Source: Subtercola boreus | GTDB taxonomy: Bacteria > Actinomycetota > Actinomycetes > Actinomycetales > Microbacteriaceae | Reading direction: 5' to 3' | NCBI RefSeq assembly: GCF_006716115.1 | Contig: NZ_VFOO01000001.1 | Coordinates: 62,001-126,000, forward strand | Length of the DNA: 64,000 nucleotides | Part shown: positions 33,206 to 42,530 of the stretch, one piece after another | Layout: every line of letters starts with the position of its first letter | Position numbering within the stretch: the first letter of the stretch is position 1 | Program-made: the position numbers and the translations under genes | The notes under the pieces: generated by a model | Told to the model about the DNA's origin: nothing | Databases searched by the model: none | Seen by the model: the letters and a program-made list of their open reading frames with translations, nothing else

Positions 33206-34129
33206 GTGGCGGAGAACATCGGGGCCTGGTGGGCCAGGCGACAGCGTTCGAAAGGGCGCGAGGTGCCTTATGAGATCGGTGCGTACCGTTCAGAATGGGA
33301 GCGCTACCCTGTGCTCGTTCGGCAGTACCATCCCGACCTCAATCGAAACATCACGCTCACGCAGATTCCGCCCGCGGCGGAGGTCTACCTCACCTGGCAG
33401 TGCGATGCCGGCCACCTCTTCGTGGCCACGCCCGACGAGCAGCGGCACAGGCCCGGCGGGGTGCGCCGCAGATCGTCGTGGTGCCCCGACTGTCTCGCTC
33501 TCGCCGCCCCAAAGCGCATCGTCAACCGTCACTCGACGACCGCCCCGTCGGCGAATCCGCCGCGCACCGAGCCCACGGCGCTGGATGCCCGGGGGAGCCG
33601 TTCCCGCCCCACCGACGCCGCACCACAGCGCGCCGCGCCGCGCCCCCGCCCCGTGCACGCACCGGTGCGTCCGACCCTCGCCGGCCCGACCCCGGGCGAG
33701 GCCTTCCACAGCGGACGGGCACCCCGCCCCGCATCCGCCGCCGAAGGCGAACTGCGCAGCCGGCTCGCGAAGCGCATCGACCTCGACCTCCGCGCAGCGA
33801 ATGCTGTCGGCGTGCGCCGGCCGTTCTTCACGCACCGGGAGGTCTGGCCCGACATCGTGCTGCCAGAACTGAAGGTCGCCATCGAGTACGACACGATCGG
33901 CCGGTTCGGCCTGGAACACGTGGGCACCCGCGAGGCCACCGATCGCCGCAAGGACAGGCTGCTGCGTGAGGCGGGCTGGGAGGTCATCCGGGTGCGCTGC
34001 GGCAAACTGAACCCGCTCGGCCCGTACGACCTGCAGGCCGGGGCGGTGACCGATGCCCTGGTGGAACGTCTCCTCGACAGGCTCCGCGAGATCCGCGGTG
34101 ACCTCTTCGTGAACGCCTACCTCCGCTGA
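33206..34129 (+). CDS. Zinc-ribbon plus PD-(D/E)XK nuclease-like protein
   Basis: 307 residues in three parts. Residues 60-100 form a probable zinc ribbon of the DUF4379 kind (WQCDAGHLF with Cys66/His70, and SWCPDC with Cys93/Cys96). Residues 105-175 are a Pro/Arg/Ala-rich linker. Residues 178-307 look like a Vsr/DUF559-type nuclease: Glu182 in SAAEGELRSRLAKR, then WPDIVLPELKVAIEYD with Asp216 and Glu227, and DRRKDRLLREAGWEVIRVRC. Vsr-like nucleases act in mismatch repair or in phage defence. The start is GTG at 33206 with a promoter directly in front. Function unproven. Confidence 0.78.
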   Translation: MAENIGAWWARRQRSKGREVPYEIGAYRSEWERYPVLVRQYHPDLNRNITLTQIPPAAEVYLTWQCDAGHLFVATPDEQRHRPGGVRRRSSWCPDCLALAAPKRIVNRHSTTAPSANPPRTEPTALDARGSRSRPTDAAPQRAAPRPRPVHAPVRPTLAGPTPGEAFHSGRAPRPASAAEGELRSRLAKRIDLDLRAANAVGVRRPFFTHREVWPDIVLPELKVAIEYDTIGRFGLEHVGTREATDRRKDRLLREAGWEVIRVRCGKLNPLGPYDLQAGAVTDALVERLLDRLREIRGDLFVNAYLR

Positions 34130-34168
34130 CCGTGTACCGGCACGCGCCGACGGCCTGGCGCGGCGGCG

Positions 34169-34174
34169 TAGAGT
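34169..34174 (+). promoter_or_regulatory. -10 box TAGAGT, leaderless start predicted
   Basis: Seven nt before the ATG at 34182; it supports that ATG over the TTG at 34179. Confidence 0.5.
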
Positions 34175-34181
34175 CGGGTTG

Positions 34182-34382
34182 ATGACCGACCCGGCCCCCC
34201 ACTACGCACTCCTCCTCCGCGGAGCGAACACCGCCGACCACGGCGTGCAGGTCGCCCTGCCGCGCGGCGCGGACGGGGAGCCCGAGCGCATCCTCCGCTT
34301 CCAGGGCGAGGCGTGGGAACTGCTCACGCAGTCCGTGACGCCCGGCGGTTTCTACGAATACGGGAACCCGCGCGCCCTCTGA
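34182..34382 (+). CDS. Small hypothetical protein
   Basis: 66 residues (MTDPAPHYALLLRGANTADH ... FYEYGNPRAL). It has its own -10 box, reads in the same direction as both neighbours and has coding-type base use. No signal peptide, membrane segment or known motif. Not recognised. Confidence 0.6.
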   Translation: MTDPAPHYALLLRGANTADHGVQVALPRGADGEPERILRFQGEAWELLTQSVTPGGFYEYGNPRAL

Positions 34383-34453
34383 TCCGGGGCCGGCGTCCGA
34401 ACGCCGAAGACCCGCTGGGGAATCATCCCCGCGCCGATCCGGTTGGGTTCACC

Positions 34454-35599
34454 ATGACTTCCACGAACACCACCACCGATCCCGGCACCGGCACGCTCCT
34501 CGAGGGCGTGGATCCCGCCCCGCTGTTCACTCCTTTCGGCGCCGGCGAACTCACCTTGTCGAACCGGTTCGTGATGGCGCCGATGACCCGCGGGTTCTCG
34601 CCGAACGGCGTGCCGGGTGCTGACGTTCGCGACTATTACGCGCGCCGCGCCTCGCACCTCGGACTCATCGTCACCGAGGGAACCTACGTCGATCATCCGT
34701 CGGCCGGATCGAGCGACCGCATTCCGACCTTCTACGGCGACGAGGCGCTCGCGGGCTGGAAGAGCGTGGTCGACGCCGTGCACGCCGAGGGTGGGCGCAT
34801 CTTCCCGCAGCTCTGGCACCTCGGCGTGACCCGGTCGGCGGGCGCGGCGCCGCACCCCGATGCCCCGGTGATCAGCCCTTCCGGGGTGCGGTCCGATGGA
34901 TCTCCGAAGGGTGAGGCGGCATCGACGAAAGACATCGACGACATCATCGCCGCGTTCGTTCAGGGTGCTCTGGATGCCCAGCGCATCGGCTTCGACGGCA
35001 TCGAGTTGCACGGGGCGCACGGCTACCTGCTCGACCAGTTCCTGTGGGCGGCGACGAACCGGCGCGGCGACCGTTTCGGCGGCTCCACCGGCAATCGCAC
35101 CCAGCTCGCGGCCGAAGTCGTCGCGGCGATCCGCTCGGAGGTCGGACCGGAGTACCCGATCGACTTCCGTTTCTCGCAGTGGAAGGGCAACGCCTACGAC
35201 GCCCGCATCGCGTCGACGCCGCAGGAGCTCGAGCAGATCCTGACCCCGCTCGTCGACGCCGGGGTGTCCATCCTGCACGCTTCGACGAGGCGTTACTGGC
35301 TGCCCGAGTTCGACGGCTCCTCCCGCACCCTGGCCGGGTGGACGAAGCACCTGACCGGGCTGCCGACGATCGCCCTAGGCTCAGTGGGGGTGTCTGCCCC
35401 GTTCCTCGGCGGCACCGACGAGGCGCAGCCCACGCTCAGCATCGCGCCTCTGCTGGAGCTGTTCGAGCAGGGTGAGTTCGACCTGGTTGCACTGGGGCGT
35501 TCGGTGCTCGCTGACCCCGAGTTCACCGAGAAGCTCCGCACCGGCCGGGCTGGCGAGATCCGCGCGTACCAGAAGGATGACGAGTCGACCCTGTACTGA
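34454..35599 (+). CDS. NADH:flavin oxidoreductase, Old Yellow Enzyme family
   Basis: 381 residues, FMN-binding TIM barrel. LFTPFGAGELTLSNRFVMAP begins the barrel. The active-site region contains FDGIELHGAHGYLLDQFLWA, with the paired His/His-type catalytic residues, and NRRGDRFGGSTGNRTQLAAEV. DLVALGRSVLADPEF closes the barrel at the FMN phosphate site. Members reduce activated alkenes with NAD(P)H. The ATG at 34454 has only weak upstream pairing to 16S rRNA. A strong hairpin follows the stop. Confidence 0.9.
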   Translation: MTSTNTTTDPGTGTLLEGVDPAPLFTPFGAGELTLSNRFVMAPMTRGFSPNGVPGADVRDYYARRASHLGLIVTEGTYVDHPSAGSSDRIPTFYGDEALAGWKSVVDAVHAEGGRIFPQLWHLGVTRSAGAAPHPDAPVISPSGVRSDGSPKGEAASTKDIDDIIAAFVQGALDAQRIGFDGIELHGAHGYLLDQFLWAATNRRGDRFGGSTGNRTQLAAEVVAAIRSEVGPEYPIDFRFSQWKGNAYDARIASTPQELEQILTPLVDAGVSILHASTRRYWLPEFDGSSRTLAGWTKHLTGLPTIALGSVGVSAPFLGGTDEAQPTLSIAPLLELFEQGEFDLVALGRSVLADPEFTEKLRTGRAGEIRAYQKDDESTLY

Positions 35600-35623
35600 T
35601 CGGGTTCCGTTCGCCGGCGGTGT

Positions 35624-35662
35624 GGATGACCGGCTTTCGCGCTCGGCGAAAGTCGGTCATCC
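35624..35662 (+). terminator. Hairpin after the OYE gene
   Basis: 17-bp arms (GGATGACCGGCTTTCGC at 35624-35640 and its inverse at 35646-35662, one mismatch) around a 5-nt loop, 25 nt after the stop. No T-run. Confidence 0.6.
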
Positions 35663-35689
35663 GGAGTCGACGCGCGCCCGCCGCAAACC

Positions 35690-35695
35690 TAGGCT
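35690..35695 (+). promoter_or_regulatory. -10 box TAGGCT, leaderless start predicted
   Basis: Seven nt before the ATG at 35703. Confidence 0.6.
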
Positions 35696-35702
35696 TGAGA
35701 GT

Positions 35703-36323
35703 ATGAGCGACCGGAGGAAGCGGAGTGACACCCGCCTGAACGTCTCCCGGTACCTGGTCGACGGTTCACTGCCGGGTGATGAGGAGCGCGGGGCCGAAGC
35801 CGCAGAGGCCGAGGACGACACCGCGCTGGCTGGGCAGCGCTCGATGGAGGCGCGGGCCCAGTTCGTGGAGGTCTCGATCCAGCAGGCCATGCGCCGCGGG
35901 GACTTCGACAACCTGCCGGGCGCGGGTAAACCGCTCCGCAACCTGCATGATGCCTATGACCCCAACTGGTGGATCAAGCAGAAGATCGAGCGCGAGAACA
36001 TCACCGGGCTGGGCCCGCCGGCGCTCACGCTTCGGAGCGAGAACGCGGGGCTCGACGAGCGACTGGATGCCGCACCATCCGAGAAGCGTGTTCGGGAGCT
36101 GCTCGACGACTTCAACGCGCGGGTCGTCGAGGCGCGGCGCCAGCTCAAGGGCGGGCCGCCGGTCGTGACACCGACACGGGATGTCGAGGCTGAAGTGCTT
36201 CGCTGGCGGGAGCGCCGCGAGGCGAGGCTCGTCGCGTATGAGCGGCAGCGCGCGGCCGACGAGGCCGCCTACCGGGCGCTGCCGTGGCGCGAGCGCCGCC
36301 GTGCCCGCCGCCCCGGCCCGTAG
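35703..36323 (+). CDS. DUF1992 (DnaJ C28-type) domain protein
   Basis: 206 residues. The conserved block FVEVSIQQAMRRGDFDNLPG, GKPLRNLHDAYDPNWWIKQK is the DUF1992 signature found in bacterial YhdN-like proteins and eukaryotic DNAJC28. No J-domain is present. The C-terminus is Arg/Glu-rich and likely helical. The function of the family is not established. Confidence 0.85.
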   Translation: MSDRRKRSDTRLNVSRYLVDGSLPGDEERGAEAAEAEDDTALAGQRSMEARAQFVEVSIQQAMRRGDFDNLPGAGKPLRNLHDAYDPNWWIKQKIERENITGLGPPALTLRSENAGLDERLDAAPSEKRVRELLDDFNARVVEARRQLKGGPPVVTPTRDVEAEVLRWRERREARLVAYERQRAADEAAYRALPWRERRRARRPGP

Positions 36324-36510
36324 GAGCGCCGCCCAGCCCCGGGCCCAGCCCCAGCGTCCCGGCTCTGCCCCGCCCTAGCGTCCCGACCCGGCCCTAGCGT
36401 CCCGGCCCAGCCCCGGCTCTGGCGCCCCGGCCATGCCGCGGTCCCAGCCTCCCGGGGTCGCTCCCGCCCGCTTGCGGCGCCCGACCGCACTGCCCGTGTC
36501 GCCCAAGTGG

Positions 36511-36570
36511 ACGAGGGGACGCAAATCGCTCTGCGGAGCGGCTTTTGCAGCACTTTGCGTCCCTTGGTTG
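36511..36570. repeat. Intergenic palindrome, family copy C
   Basis: Left arm GAGGGGACGCAAATCG (36513-36528); right arm, opposite strand, CAAGGGACGCAAAGTG. It lies between convergent genes. 36340-36425 in the same gap holds short CCCAGCGTCCCGGC-type repeats; no gene is supported in 36324-36651. Confidence 0.7.
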
Positions 36571-36611
36571 CAGGCCCCATTAGCGGCCGAACCGAGGCAG
36601 GCGACTGCTCG

Positions 36612-36675
36612 CAGACGGATCAGGCGCCGACCGCGGCCGGCGCCAGACGGATCAGGCGCCGACCGCAGCCGGCGC
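36612..36675. repeat. 32-bp direct repeat across the FdhF-like stop codon
   Basis: Two adjacent 32-bp copies (36612-36643, 36644-36675) differ at one base. The second carries the last codons and the stop of the FdhF-like gene; the first is a copy beyond the stop. Confidence 0.8.
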
Positions 36676-38964
36676 CCCCACCTTCTCGAGCCGCACGACG
36701 ATCGCTTTCGAGACCGGCGTGTTGCTCTCCAGCGCAGCGCTGTCGAGCGGGATGAGCACGTTCGCTTCGGGGAAGTACGCCGCGGCGCACCCCTTCGCGG
36801 TCGGGTACGACACCACGCGGTAACCGCGCAGCTCCCGGTCGGGCTCGTTCTTCCACTCGCTGAAGATGTCGACCGTGTCACCGTCTGCCAGCCCGAGCTC
36901 GGCCAGGTCGTCGGGGTTCACGAACACCACGTTGCGGCCCTTCTTGATGCCGCGGTAGCGATCGTTCAGGCTGTAGATCGTGGTGTTGAACTGGTCATGG
37001 GAACGCATCGTCTGGAGGATGAGCCGGCCAGCCGGGCGTTCGAGAGCCTCAAGGTGGTTGATCGTCAGGTGGGCCTTGCCGGTGGAGGTGTTGAAGGTGC
37101 GCGAGTCGCGCGGACCGTTCGGCAGCACAAAGCCGCCCTTTCGGCGCACGTCGGCGTTGAAGTTCTCGAACCCCGGCACCACACGCGAGATGGACTCCCT
37201 GATGGTGTCGTAGTCGTTCTCGAACGCCTGCCAGTCGATGGGCCCGTCGTCGCCGAGCACGGCGCGCGCCAGGCGCGTGACGATCGAGACCTCGGAGAGC
37301 AGGGAGGGCGCGACCGGCGGAACAGCCCCGTGCGTCGCATGCACGGCGCACACGGTGTCTTCGACGGAGAGGAACTGCGGCCCCGCCTCCTGCAGGTCGA
37401 CCTCGGTGCGCCCGAGGGTCGGCAGGATGAGCGCTTCACGCCCGATGACGGCATGCGAACGGTTGAGCTTGGTGGAGACCTGCACGGTCATCTCGGTGCC
37501 GCGCATCGCCGCCTCAGCAGCCCGGGTGTCGGAGATCGCCGCCACGAGGTTGCCGCCGAGGCCGAACCAGACCTTGATCTCGCCGCGTTGCATCGCCTCG
37601 ATGCCCTTCAGCGAGTCGACTCCGTGCTCACGAGGTGAGTGGATGCCGAACTCGGTGTCGAGTGCATCGAGGAAGCTCTCGGGCATCTGCTCCCAGATGC
37701 CCATGGTGCGGTCGCCCTGCACGTTGCTGTGGCCACGGATGGGTGATGCCCCCGCGCCCAGTCGCCCGATGTTGCCGCGGAGCAGCAGCAGGTTCACGAC
37801 CTCCCGCAGCGTGTCCACCGACTTGCGGTGCTGGGTGAGCCCCATGGCCCAGGTGATGATGGTGCGATCGGAAGTGATGTAGCGCTCTGCGAGCTCGTCG
37901 ATCTCGGCACTGGTCAGCCCCGTGGCCTCGAGAACGGTGTCTTCACTGAGGTGTTCGAGGTGGGCCCGGAGGGCATCCAGGCCCTGGGTGTACGTCTGCA
38001 GGAAATCATGGTCAAGAACAGTGCCCGGGTTGCGGTCTTCGGCCTCGAGCACGCGCTTGGACAGCGCCTGCAAGAGAGCCATGTCGCCGCCCAGCCGGAT
38101 CTGCACGAACTGGTCGGCGATCGCGGTTCCCCGACCGAGGATTCCGCGGGCCGTCTGCGGATTCTTGTACCGCAGAAGCCCCGCCTCGGGAAGCGGATTC
38201 ACGGCGACGATCTTCGCGCCCTTCTTCTTCGCGTCTTCGAGCGCCGTGAGCATGCGCGGATGATTCGTACCCGGGTTCTGGCCCATGATGATGATCAGGT
38301 CGGTGTTCTCGAAGTCGTCGTACGCGATCGTCGACTTGCCGACACCGATCGTCTCGTTCAACGCCGTGCCGGTGGACTCGTGGCACATGTTGGAGCAGTC
38401 CGGCAGGTTGTTCGTGCCGAAGGCGCGAACGAAGAGCTGGTAGACGAAGGCCGTCTCGTTCGCGGCCCGACCCGAGGTGTAGAACGCCGCTTCGTCGGGT
38501 GAGGCGAGCCCCTTCAGCTTCTCGGCCGCAATGCTGAAGGCCTTCTGCCAGCTCACAGGCTCGTAGTGGTCGCTGCCCGCCGGTTTGTAGACCGGCTCGA
38601 CCAGGCGCCCCTGCATGCCGAGCCAGTACTCGCTCTTCTCCAGCAGGTCGCTCACCGAGTGCTCGGCCCAGAACGTGGTGGGCACCGTGACGGGCGTCGC
38701 CTCCCAAGTGATGGCCCGGGCCCCGTTCTCGCAGAACTCGGCCACCTTGCGGTGGTCGGGATCCGGCCACGCGCAGCTCATGCAGTCGAAGCCGTCTTTC
38801 TGGTTCACCTTCGTGAGCAGCGTGAACGCTCGGCCGACGCCCATCTCGACGAGCGCGGGTTCGCTGGCCGAATAGATCGCGGGGAGCCCGACCGCCCACT
38901 TCTCGGGTGGGTGCACGGTCATGTCGTCGTAGTCGGGGTCTTCGACGGGAGGTCTGCGGCTCAT
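36652..38964 (-). CDS. FdhF/YdeP family molybdopterin oxidoreductase
   Basis: 770 residues. Molybdopterin-binding segments are clear: FYTSGRAANETAFVYQLFVR, IIIMGQNPGTNHPRML, LLLRGNIGRLGAGASPIRGH, and a C-terminal dinucleotide-binding domain (LGLADGDTVDIFSEW). Near the N-terminus FDCMSCAWPD gives only Cys61 and Cys64, the reduced cluster region of YdeP-type proteins and not the four-Cys motif of classical formate dehydrogenases. NMCHEST (Cys194) lies where FdhF enzymes carry a metal-ligand Cys or Sec. The ATG overlaps the fdhD stop. The real substrate of YdeP-type enzymes is uncertain. Confidence 0.88.
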   Translation of the reverse strand: MSRRPPVEDPDYDDMTVHPPEKWAVGLPAIYSASEPALVEMGVGRAFTLLTKVNQKDGFDCMSCAWPDPDHRKVAEFCENGARAITWEATPVTVPTTFWAEHSVSDLLEKSEYWLGMQGRLVEPVYKPAGSDHYEPVSWQKAFSIAAEKLKGLASPDEAAFYTSGRAANETAFVYQLFVRAFGTNNLPDCSNMCHESTGTALNETIGVGKSTIAYDDFENTDLIIIMGQNPGTNHPRMLTALEDAKKKGAKIVAVNPLPEAGLLRYKNPQTARGILGRGTAIADQFVQIRLGGDMALLQALSKRVLEAEDRNPGTVLDHDFLQTYTQGLDALRAHLEHLSEDTVLEATGLTSAEIDELAERYITSDRTIITWAMGLTQHRKSVDTLREVVNLLLLRGNIGRLGAGASPIRGHSNVQGDRTMGIWEQMPESFLDALDTEFGIHSPREHGVDSLKGIEAMQRGEIKVWFGLGGNLVAAISDTRAAEAAMRGTEMTVQVSTKLNRSHAVIGREALILPTLGRTEVDLQEAGPQFLSVEDTVCAVHATHGAVPPVAPSLLSEVSIVTRLARAVLGDDGPIDWQAFENDYDTIRESISRVVPGFENFNADVRRKGGFVLPNGPRDSRTFNTSTGKAHLTINHLEALERPAGRLILQTMRSHDQFNTTIYSLNDRYRGIKKGRNVVFVNPDDLAELGLADGDTVDIFSEWKNEPDRELRGYRVVSYPTAKGCAAAYFPEANVLIPLDSAALESNTPVSKAIVVRLEKVGAPAAVGA

Positions 38965-39890
38965 CGGGCGGTCACTTTCTGGAGCGATTCAGGTTCGGTG
39001 TGATCATCCTGTGCCATGAGGGACGACACAGGCGTCTGCTCGACGGAATCTGTGGAGAACCCGTCATCCACCCGGTCTGTGCGGGAGTAGACGTTCATCG
39101 TCGACCCGCGCAGGAACCCGACGAGCGTGATCCCCATCTCCTCGGCGAGCTCAGCGGCAAGGGACGAGGGCGCGGAGACCGCCGCCAACACCGGAATCCC
39201 GGCCATCGACGCCTTCTGCACGAGCTCGAAACTGGCCCGCCCCGACACCATCAGCACGGTTCCCGCCAACGGCAGCAGATCGGCGGTCACCGCCCAGCCG
39301 ACCACCTTGTCGACCGCATTGTGCCGCCCCACATCCTCCCGCAGCACCAGCAGTCTGCCGGTTCGGCCGTCGAAGAGCGCCGCCGCGTGGAGCCCGCCGG
39401 TTTTCTCGAAGACCTCCTGCTGCGAGCGGAGCACATCGGGGAACGATGCCAGCAGCTCCGACGAGACGACCAGAGGATCGCTCGCCGTCTCGTACTGTGA
39501 CAGCGTGCGCACCGCATCGATGCTCGCCTTGCCGCAGAGTCCGCACGAACTCGTCGTGAAGAAGTTGCGTTCGAGGCTCGGATCCGGCGGCGCAACGCCC
39601 TCTGCCAACACCACATCGAGCACGTTGTACGTGTTCAGGCCCTCCTCGGTGGCGCCCGCGCAGTAGCGGGCCGATGCGAACTGGTCGCCCCGCGAGATCA
39701 CCCCCTCCGACACCAGGAAGCCCGCAGCGAGCTCGAAATCGTGACCGGGTGTGCGCATCGTGATCGCCAGAGCGCGGCCTCCGACCCTGATCTCGAGCGG
39801 TTCCTCAGCGGCGAGAAAATCTTCGCGGGTGCGGCTCCGTTCCCCGACAGTGAACCTGGTCACGCGACGTCGAACGGTGATTCTGCCCAT
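38961..39890 (-). CDS. fdhD: FdhD sulfurtransferase for Mo-enzyme maturation
   Basis: 309 residues. FdhD transfers sulfur from IscS to the molybdenum cofactor of formate dehydrogenase-type enzymes. The persulfide loop SSCGLCGK (Cys116 and Cys119) and LREDVGRHNAVDKVVG, SGRASFELVQKASMAGIPVL and GFLRGSTMNVYS are conserved FdhD features. The stop overlaps the start of the FdhF-like gene, its expected client. A GATACT hexamer (39899-39904) lies 8 nt before the ATG. It is divergent from mobA. Confidence 0.93.
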   Translation of the reverse strand: MGRITVRRRVTRFTVGERSRTREDFLAAEEPLEIRVGGRALAITMRTPGHDFELAAGFLVSEGVISRGDQFASARYCAGATEEGLNTYNVLDVVLAEGVAPPDPSLERNFFTTSSCGLCGKASIDAVRTLSQYETASDPLVVSSELLASFPDVLRSQQEVFEKTGGLHAAALFDGRTGRLLVLREDVGRHNAVDKVVGWAVTADLLPLAGTVLMVSGRASFELVQKASMAGIPVLAAVSAPSSLAAELAEEMGITLVGFLRGSTMNVYSRTDRVDDGFSTDSVEQTPVSSLMAQDDHTEPESLQKVTAR

Positions 39891-39974
39891 GTGTCAGGAG
39901 TATCACCGAAAGACCGCAGACACAATGCGGGTGCGTACAGGCTGGAGCCGCGCATCCGGCAGCCGTGCGGCTCG

Positions 39975-39980
39975 TAGGCT
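39975..39980 (+). promoter_or_regulatory. -10 box TAGGCT, leaderless start predicted
   Basis: Seven nt before the mobA ATG at 39988. Confidence 0.6.
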
Positions 39981-39987
39981 GGGCCGC

Positions 39988-40698
39988 ATGATCTTCGACG
40001 CCATCGTTCTCGCGGGCGGGCGGAGCTCTCGGCTCGGCGGTGTGCCGAAGGCGCTGCTCGACCTCGGAGGAGAGTCGTTGGCCGGGCTGGCGCTCGATGC
40101 GGCTCTGGATGCCCGCCAGCGAGTCGTCGTCGGCGACTCTGCCGCGCTGGCCGCAGTCCTCGGCGATCGCATGGTGCTGTTCGCGCGCGAACATCCGCCC
40201 TTCGCGGGGCCCGCGGCCGGTGTCGCGGCCGGCCTGGACGCGCTGGGTGCCCGCGACGCCGCCCCCGGGTCGGCTCCCGCCGGCTTCGTGCTGGTGCTCG
40301 CCTGCGACATGCCGCGGGTGGCGTCGGCCGTCACCCCTCTCCTCGCGGCTGCGAGGGAGGCTGCGGGCGCAGAGGATGCCGCTGCCGAGGGGGAGAGCGC
40401 GGCCGCGGAGGATGCCGCGGTGCTGTCGGCAACCCGCGCACCGTCCACCCCCGCACCGGCCGACGCCTTCGTCGCCCGCAGCCCCGACGGGCGCCTCCAG
40501 CCGCTCGCCGCCCTCTACTGCGCCGGCGCGATCAGCCGCGCCGTGGAGCGGCACCGTGCCGCCGGCGACCTCGAGAACCTGTCGATCCGCGCGCTGTTCT
40601 CCGGCCTTCGGACCGTTCCTGTCGACGTGCCCGAGGGGGCGACCGACGACATCGACACCGTGGAGGATGCTGTGCGCTCCGGAATCCGACTACCGTGA
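39988..40698 (+). CDS. mobA: Molybdenum cofactor guanylyltransferase (MobA-like)
   Basis: 236 residues. It attaches GMP to Mo-molybdopterin to form the dinucleotide cofactor needed by FdhF-type enzymes. VLAGGRSSRLGGVPKALLDL is the nucleotide-binding loop of NTP transferases, and VLVLACDMPRV carries the metal-binding Asp. Between about residues 118 and 152 there is an Ala/Glu-rich low-complexity insertion (EAAGAEDAAAEGESAAAEDA). The start at 39988 is set by the promoter in front; the longer open frame covers the fdhD promoter. Followed by DUF6457 and moeA. Confidence 0.88.
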   Translation: MIFDAIVLAGGRSSRLGGVPKALLDLGGESLAGLALDAALDARQRVVVGDSAALAAVLGDRMVLFAREHPPFAGPAAGVAAGLDALGARDAAPGSAPAGFVLVLACDMPRVASAVTPLLAAAREAAGAEDAAAEGESAAAEDAAVLSATRAPSTPAPADAFVARSPDGRLQPLAALYCAGAISRAVERHRAAGDLENLSIRALFSGLRTVPVDVPEGATDDIDTVEDAVRSGIRLP

Positions 40699-40759
40699 GG
40701 AGCCCCCCACCGAGCCGCCTCGCACCGTCTCCCACGACCCGATCCGATCTGGAGAACCC

Positions 40760-41100
<341 letters not shown>

Positions 41101-41104
<4 letters not shown>

Positions 41105-42444
41105 CCGCGAACCGACAGGCCACGAACCCACAGGCCGCGAACCCACCCGGGCCCAGCATCCGCCCGGCCTGGCAGGAGGCGCGCGTCTATGCCCACCGCG
41201 CGGCGGCCGCCCTTCCCGCCGTCACGGTGCCGCTCGGTTCGGCCGCCGGGCGGACCCTGGCCGCCGACCTCGCTGCGCTCTGCGACGTGCCGCACTACGC
41301 CTCGTCCGCGATGGACGGCTGGGCTGTCAGCGGCGACGGACCGTGGATGCTCGCCCCGACCCGTGCCGGCAGTGACCCCTCACTGGTACCTCTCTCTCCC
41401 GGCGAGGCGCGGATCATCGTCACCGGAGGGCTCGTGCCGCCCGGCGCCGACCGGATCGTGCCGACGGAACGCGCAACACTCGACACGAACAAGCTGAGCG
41501 AGGCCGCTGCCCCGCCAGCCAACCCCGAGGCCGCCGCCCCGCCAGCCAACCCCAACCCCAACCTCAACCCCGCCCCCAACCCCGCCCCCAACCGCCCCCG
41601 CACCCACATCCGACCCACGGGCGAGGAGGCGCGCAGAGGCGACATCGTGCTCCGCAGAGGCCTTGTGCTGAATCCGGCGCACCTCGCCGTCGCTGCGGCC
41701 TGCGGTCACGACGATCTTCCGGTGCGCGGCCGCGCACGGGTAGCGCTCGTTCTGACCGGCAACGAGGTGCAGGTGGCGGGCATCCCCCGCCCCGGTTTCG
41801 TGCGCGACAGTTTCGGCGTCACCCTCCCGTCTCTCGTCGGCTCCCTCGGTGGGGACGTCGTCAGGGTGTCGCGCTCGCGGGATTCGAGAGCGGAACTCGT
41901 CGCAGAGCTCCGACGTTCAGACGGCCTCGAACCCGGTGTCGACCTGATCGTGACCACCGGCAGCACGGGCGGATCGGGTGCCGACCACCTGCACGACGCG
42001 CTACGCGAGATCGGTGCTGAGCTGATCGTCGATCGTGTGGCCATGCGCCCGGGCGGGCCGTCGCTTCTCGCACGGCTGCCGAGCGGATGCCTGCTGCTCG
42101 GGCTGCCCGGCAACCCCCTCGCGGCCATGGTGGCTCTCGTCGTTCTCGGGCATCCGCTGCTCGCCGGGTTCGCGGCCGCACCGCTGCCGCCGGTGTCGCA
42201 GGTGGTCACGCGGGACGCCGTCGAGGGGCGCCCCGGTGCTGCGCTGTTCAGCCCGTTCCGCCTCGTCGACGGCCGTGCCGTACTGAACGACTTCACGGGC
42301 TCGGCCATGATGCGTGGGCTCGCTGACGCCGACGGCCTGCTGGTCTGCCCCGCCGAGGGTGCCCCCGCGGGCTCGTCCCTCGACGCACTCCCCGTTCCCT
42401 GGCGTCCCCTCCCACCGTCATCGAGTGGGCACTTCGGGCCCTAA
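41101..42444 (+). CDS. moeA: Molybdopterin molybdenumtransferase
   Basis: 447 residues. MoeA inserts molybdate into adenylylated molybdopterin. Conserved parts are the AMDGWAV loop (70-76), IIVTGGLVPPGADRIVPTE, the MoaB/Mog-like domain with VALVLTGNEV, TTGSTGGSGADHLHDAL and LLLGLPGNPLAAMVAL. Residues about 134-167 are an unusual Pro/Asn/Ala insertion (APPANPNPNLNPAPNPAPN) in the MoeA N-terminal domains. GTG at 41101 overlaps the DUF6457 stop. The last residues (SSGHFGP) and the stop codon are supplied by the palindrome at 42419-42481. Confidence 0.9.
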
Positions 42445-42481
42445 AACCACCGGTTTTTGGGCCCAAATCGCCCACTCGATG
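42419..42481. repeat. Nested palindrome, family copy D, containing the moeA stop
   Basis: Outer arms CATCGAGTGGGC (42419-42430) and GCCCACTCGATG (42470-42481) are perfect. Inner arms 42436-42448 and 42452-42464 match at 12 of 13 positions. It shares GGGCCCAAATCG with the palindrome at 5115. Confidence 0.8.
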
Positions 42482-42530
42482 CGGGATGGGCCTGAACCTG
42501 TGAGAATCGGCGTAGGGAGGGAGCGTGGGA

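Noticed and set aside
42525-42530. GTG start two codons upstream of the membrane protein ATG
   Set aside because: It would touch the GGGAGGGAG ribosome-binding site; the ATG has correct spacing.
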